Source: an uncultured bacterium | GTDB lineage: Bacteria; Bacillota; Clostridia; Lachnospirales; Lachnospiraceae | Reading direction: 5' to 3' | Length of the DNA: 9,522 bases | Assembly (NCBI GenBank): GCA_947086625.1 | Contig: CAMTZV010000019.1 | Span: 1-9,522, forward strand | Part shown: piece by piece, positions 6,252 to 9,522 of the stretch | Position numbering within the stretch: the first letter of the stretch is position 1 | Layout of the letters: each line of letters starts with the position of its first letter | Position numbers and translations under genes: made by a program | The notes under the pieces: model-generated | Databases searched by the model: none | Seen by the model: only the letters and a program-made list of their open reading frames with translations | What the model was told of the DNA's origin: nothing

Positions 6252-8183
6252 CTATAACGGCTGCGGATGATATTCCGTGTAACGGCCTCTCGTTGTATTT
6301 TTCACCTCATAAAGTGCCTCATCTGCATGGGCGAGCAGCTCTGCGATGGCGGCACTTTTGTCGTCTGTGTACGCGTAGCCGCAGGAGATGCGGATGCACT
6401 TCAAGTCCGTTTCAGACAGCTTTACCGGATGATCCAGAAGTGACTGGTAAAGGTTATTCAGACAGTTTTCTATGTCTGTTTTTCCAAAACAATCAAAAAG
6501 CATCAGACAGAACTCGTCCCCGGAACGTCTCGCGCAAAGGAACTGATCGGCGGGCATGGAGCTTAGAATCGACGCGAAGCTCTTTAAGTAGTGGTCGCCG
6601 ATATCGTGGCCGTACGTGTCGTTGATCGACTTGAAGTAGTCCAGGTCGATCATGGCGAGCGCACATAAGGTGCCGGGGCGGATGTTTTCAAGCTTCTCCG
6701 CCGCCAGCGTCTTAAAGTGTGCAAACTTGTAAAGCCCGGTGAGCGCGTCGTGGGTGTTTTCATACTGCATCTGCTGTTTCTGCTGTACATCCTTTGTCAC
6801 GTCCGTGATGATGCCGAGATACCCGTCGCCCTCAGAGAGGTCAGACATATGGATGCGGACGTATCGGTCGTCGCGGATGCGGTAGATATCGGTCTCGCCG
6901 GAGATCGGGGTCTGTGTGACAAAGCGGATATATTTGTCAAAGCGCGACGCGTCGCGGTAGAGCCTTGCGGCCTCCCGGTCGGTAAGCTCGAGCAGCCTGC
7001 TTAAGCCCGAGGTCGCGAACACGTGGTTGATGCCGCTCTCGTACTCGAACGCCGCCAGCGGGATGCCGCTGATCTCGATGATCGCGGAAATGCGGTCGGA
7101 GAGGCTGACGATGCTCTTAACCATTGTGTTGATGCCGCTGCTGAGCTCCTCGAACTCGCGGTTGCCGCCGACGGACACCGAGGTGTCGAGGTTGCCGTTG
7201 GTGATGGCGTCCAGATCCTCGATAATATTGTGTATGCCGCGGATGACCTTTTTGCGGACAAGGTAGCTTAAAAGGAAGATAACGGCGGCCTCGATGAACA
7301 GCAGGTAAAAAAAGTTTGCCAGAACATTGCTCCAGAGGCGCGAAAAAAGCGTGTGCCGCGGAAGCGCCGCACAGAGCATGACATCGTCGTAGCGCCTGCT
7401 CACAACGTACATTTCCTCACCGTTTCGGCCCTTCTCGAAAGCGCCCTGCGTGCAGCCGAAAAGATTTTCGAGCCGGTAGCAGTCCGCATGAAAATCCATC
7501 TCCATGCCGCCGGAGTGGCCGAGCAGCTCTCCGGTGGAGCAGTCGACGACGTAGAGCTCTTCGCCGATATCGGTCGGGAACTTGGAAAATATATAGTCGT
7601 AGGTGTTTCTGGACTGTGCCTCAAGCTGTCTGGTAGGGGTAAAGCCGACCTGAACGAAGCCTTTCTGGGATTTGCGCACGACGCCGATGTACTGCATGAG
7701 CTTTCCGATGGCGGCGTTTGGGCGGGGCTCCTGTATATAGTACGCGTCCTTGTCGTCGGTTTCTAAAAGAGCGACAAACGGGCGCGTCTGATCGTGGTCG
7801 TGCATGTCCATGCCGATGTACTCCGCGACGGAGGCCTGAGCGATGATTCCGTTTTCATCGATCATGTGAAGCTCATCCACGTTGAGCAGGTTTGCCAGAT
7901 ACTGCATCTGAGAGACGCTCATGGATGTGCCGCCCCGCTTGTCCATGACGTATGCGGCGGCTTTTGCGCGCGTGAGATAGTCCTCGTTTAAGCTCTCGTT
8001 TAAGAGGCGAAGCTCCTCCTGATTGTTTTCCACCGTATGTATCATCTGCTCGGTCTTTGCGTAGAAGGTGTCAAACTGCTGTGCCTCAAGCATGTGGGAG
8101 CTGAAAGCGGCATTGATAAAAAGAATCAGAAAAATAGCAATCGTTACAATTCCGGCTGTATATTTGATAAAGGTTTTCTGCAT
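6252..8183 (-). CDS. Membrane-bound sensor diguanylate cyclase (Cache-like, HAMP, PAS-like, GGDEF)
   Basis: The protein makes cyclic di-GMP from two GTP in response to an outside signal. In its 643 residues I see a membrane segment at about 8-28, an extracellular region of about 255 residues that resembles the Cache-type sensors of clostridial signalling proteins (YVMDKRG, IIAQASVAEYIGMDM, LMQYIGVVRKSQKGFVQVGF), a second membrane segment at about 287-310, a HAMP-like linker at about 311-365, a PAS-like region at about 370-470, and a full GGDEF domain from DALTGLYKF (479). Metal and GTP residues are present in MIDLDYFKSINDTYGHDIGD (from 511). The signature is SGDEF (554-558), a tolerated variant of GGDEF. 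The usual RxxD inhibitory site is absent: the four residues at that place are ADQF. No EAL or HD-GYP domain is present. The ATG at 8183 has only a modest purine-rich ribosome site. It lies 82 bases after a sensor kinase gene and ends 22 bases from the convergent metY. Confidence 0.93.
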   Translation of the reverse strand: MQKTFIKYTAGIVTIAIFLILFINAAFSSHMLEAQQFDTFYAKTEQMIHTVENNQEELRLLNESLNEDYLTRAKAAAYVMDKRGGTSMSVSQMQYLANLLNVDELHMIDENGIIAQASVAEYIGMDMHDHDQTRPFVALLETDDKDAYYIQEPRPNAAIGKLMQYIGVVRKSQKGFVQVGFTPTRQLEAQSRNTYDYIFSKFPTDIGEELYVVDCSTGELLGHSGGMEMDFHADCYRLENLFGCTQGAFEKGRNGEEMYVVSRRYDDVMLCAALPRHTLFSRLWSNVLANFFYLLFIEAAVIFLLSYLVRKKVIRGIHNIIEDLDAITNGNLDTSVSVGGNREFEELSSGINTMVKSIVSLSDRISAIIEISGIPLAAFEYESGINHVFATSGLSRLLELTDREAARLYRDASRFDKYIRFVTQTPISGETDIYRIRDDRYVRIHMSDLSEGDGYLGIITDVTKDVQQKQQMQYENTHDALTGLYKFAHFKTLAAEKLENIRPGTLCALAMIDLDYFKSINDTYGHDIGDHYLKSFASILSSMPADQFLCARRSGDEFCLMLFDCFGKTDIENCLNNLYQSLLDHPVKLSETDLKCIRISCGYAYTDDKSAAIAELLAHADEALYEVKNTTRGRYTEYHPQPL

Positions 8184-8218
8184 AAAATTCGTCTCTTTTC
8201 TTTCGGGTGATATGCCTT

Positions 8219-8227
8219 ATTGTATCA
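8219..8227 (-). promoter_or_regulatory. Extended -10 promoter of the diguanylate cyclase gene
   Basis: On the minus strand TGATACAAT (8227-8219) is an extended -10 element: TG, one base, then TACAAT, which matches TATAAT at five of six positions. No good -35 box lies 17 bases upstream, which is common for extended -10 promoters. Transcription would start near 8212, giving a leader of about 28 bases. The gene may thus be transcribed independently of the kinase gene before it. Confidence 0.5.
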
Positions 8228-8253
8228 TTTCCGGCTATGCTGTATCATATCCG
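8221..8253. repeat. 13-bp direct repeat pair over the cyclase promoter, 20-bp spacing
   Basis: On the plus strand TGTATCATTTCCG (8221-8233) and TGTATCATATCCG (8241-8253) agree at 12 of 13 positions and begin 20 bases apart, about two helical turns. On the minus strand the promoter-proximal copy covers the extended -10 box and the other covers the -35 position. This arrangement suits a tandem operator bound by a regulator on one face of the helix. The sequence does not match an operator I can name. Confidence 0.55.
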
Positions 8254-8265
8254 TTTCTTCGCAGA

Positions 8266-9522
8266 TTAAACCTGAAATTTCGCAAACAGCAGAATACGGA
8301 ACGTGTGATCCTCGCAGTAGCAGCCGATGCTTCCGCCGATTTTTTTTGTAAATGCCGATACGCTCAAAAGGCCAAGCCCGTGGCCGTTTCCCCGGCTGCT
8401 GACGGGCAGGGAGGTAACGGGGTCAAACTCGATTTCTTCCCCGTAGGCGTTGGATGTCTCGATAAAGAGGTGGTCTGCATCGCAGTGCAGCTTTGCGCTG
8501 ACATGGCGCTTTTCCTTCGAAAGCTGCGCCACGCATTCGAGGGCGTTTTCGAGGAGGTTTGCGATGGCGGAGGCAAGCTCGTACTCGTTTACCGGGAGCT
8601 GCCCCGGCATGAGAATATCCAGCGCAAGCTCCACGCCAAGGGCGCGCGCTTTTTCCATCTGCTCCGAGAGGACGGAGTTGACGACGATGTTTTTGCAGTA
8701 GGCGGTCAGCCGGTGCTCGTCCGCCGTCTCGTTTAGGTGCCGGGTCAGCTCCCGGATCTTGTCGTATTCGCCCTGCGCTAAGAGGGTGTCGATCATACCG
8801 GCGTAGTGGCGCATGTCGTGCCGCAGGATTTTCAGGCTCTGGGCGGACTGCTCCGCCAGTAGGTGCTGGCTTTCCAGATTTTTGATCTGCTCTTCAAAGA
8901 GGGCATTTTTCCAGTACATATCGGTGGTGTTCAGCGCGTTTTCCAGATAGCGGAGCACGATGACGTAGGAGACGAACATCGTGATCAGAAAGAAGACGGC
9001 GCCGGGAATGCTCTTTGGGTTGTCGTCGAACGTGTACGGAAAGAACGCGAGGCAGGAAAAGCCGCAGTAGAAAAAGACGGGGATCAGACACAGCTCCCAC
9101 CAGTTTTTGATGCTCCTGCGGGCGAAAAAGCTTAAGCACGTATCCCGGATCTTAAAGTGAAGGAACACTAAAATGCCGGTGTGGACGGTCAGGCAGCCCA
9201 AAAGCGACAAAGGTATATTGTCCGTATAGATATGCAGGATGCCCGCGGTCACGCTTCCGGCGATCACGTAATTGGACGCGGTTAAGCCTAAAAATAAAGC
9301 CCTGCTGTCGCGCGTGCGCGAAACGTGAAGGGCGGTGGACTGCGTGAGCACAATCTGGAAGACCGTTACGAGAAAATAACACAGGTTGCTGTCCGGAAAG
9401 AACTGCAGCTTGAGGTAGTTCGGCAGTGTCAGAAACACAAACGTGGTCAGGCAGATGAGCACGGTCTTTTTCTTTGGAAAGCGGTGCGGGATAAATAAAT
9501 AGATGAACAGCAGCACGTAAAT
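8266..9522 (-). CDS. GHKL-family (AgrC-like) sensor histidine kinase, 5' end outside window
   Basis: This membrane kinase senses a signal and passes phosphate to a response regulator. About 418 residues are visible and the frame is open to the right edge. A GTG at 9516 could be read as a start but lies within a hydrophobic segment, so I treat the gene as N-terminally truncated. The first roughly 190 visible residues form several hydrophobic membrane segments. A coiled-coil-like stretch follows (about 195-230), then the phospho-acceptor region ILRHDMRHYAGMI, with His at about 235 of the visible part. The ATP-binding N box is NLLENALE (about 322-329), and the G box GNGHGLGL lies near 377-384. 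This order and the HDxxH box are typical of the AgrC/VirS/ComD type, whose partners are usually LytTR-domain regulators and whose signals are often peptides. No regulator gene is visible; it may lie to the right of the window. The diguanylate cyclase gene follows on the same strand. Confidence 0.9.
   Translation of the reverse strand: MYVLLFIYLFIPHRFPKKKTVLICLTTFVFLTLPNYLKLQFFPDSNLCYFLVTVFQIVLTQSTALHVSRTRDSRALFLGLTASNYVIAGSVTAGILHIYTDNIPLSLLGCLTVHTGILVFLHFKIRDTCLSFFARRSIKNWWELCLIPVFFYCGFSCLAFFPYTFDDNPKSIPGAVFFLITMFVSYVIVLRYLENALNTTDMYWKNALFEEQIKNLESQHLLAEQSAQSLKILRHDMRHYAGMIDTLLAQGEYDKIRELTRHLNETADEHRLTAYCKNIVVNSVLSEQMEKARALGVELALDILMPGQLPVNEYELASAIANLLENALECVAQLSKEKRHVSAKLHCDADHLFIETSNAYGEEIEFDPVTSLPVSSRGNGHGLGLLSVSAFTKKIGGSIGCYCEDHTFRILLFAKFQV

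Noticed and set aside
6238..6266. Possible bidirectional terminator between metY and the cyclase gene (CCGCA with TGCGG)
   Set aside because: Only five pairs with a loop of about 19 bases and no T run on either strand; too weak to call.
8068..8736. 222-codon plus-strand frame across the kinase/cyclase gap
   Set aside because: It overlaps two well-supported minus-strand genes and has no ribosome site or domain pattern.

Overview
The window looks like a chromosomal segment from a Gram-positive anaerobe of the Clostridia, most likely a Lachnospiraceae-type gut bacterium. This is an inference from several traits: a GC-rich coding sequence with strong AGGAGG-type ribosome binding sites, a sugar ABC transporter without its own ATPase, a GH94-like phosphorylase start, a GHKL (AgrC-like) sensor kinase, and a clostridial-style sensor diguanylate cyclase. 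No mobile element, rRNA, tRNA or CRISPR array was seen.

Layout. (1) Positions 1-3846 are a carbohydrate-uptake locus. A truncated leftward gene (1-182, probable GH94 glycoside phosphorylase) diverges from a rightward operon of lipoprotein solute-binding protein (472-1897), MalF-type permease (1970-2920) and MalG-type permease (2924-3769). The operon ends at a strong hairpin terminator. The 289-base AT-rich divergent region holds candidate promoters and a palindrome. (2) Positions 3863-6229 are a sulfur-assimilation pair, cysK and metY, with a good promoter whose -35 box lies inside a palindrome. (3) Positions 6252-9522, on the minus strand, are two signalling genes: a GHKL sensor histidine kinase (its 5' end runs off the window) followed by a membrane diguanylate cyclase. 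They are separated by 82 bases that hold a 13-bp direct repeat at 20-bp spacing over a likely promoter.

How the genes work together. The binding protein and two permeases would import an oligosaccharide, energised by an ATPase encoded elsewhere. The divergent phosphorylase suggests the imported sugar is a beta-gluco-oligosaccharide that is cleaved phosphorolytically in the cytoplasm. CysK and MetY use sulfide to make cysteine and homocysteine. The kinase and the cyclase would sense external signals, one passing them to an unseen response regulator and the other to cyclic di-GMP.

The most notable irregularity is in the binding-protein gene. As given, it is out of frame by one base at a run of eight G (591-598), just after the lipoprotein signal peptide; seven G would restore a 474-residue protein. 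This may be a sequencing error, a polymorphism or a slippage/phase-variation switch. No clearly new biological system is evident; the better leads are this G tract, the direct repeats before the cyclase gene, and the palindrome at the cysK promoter.
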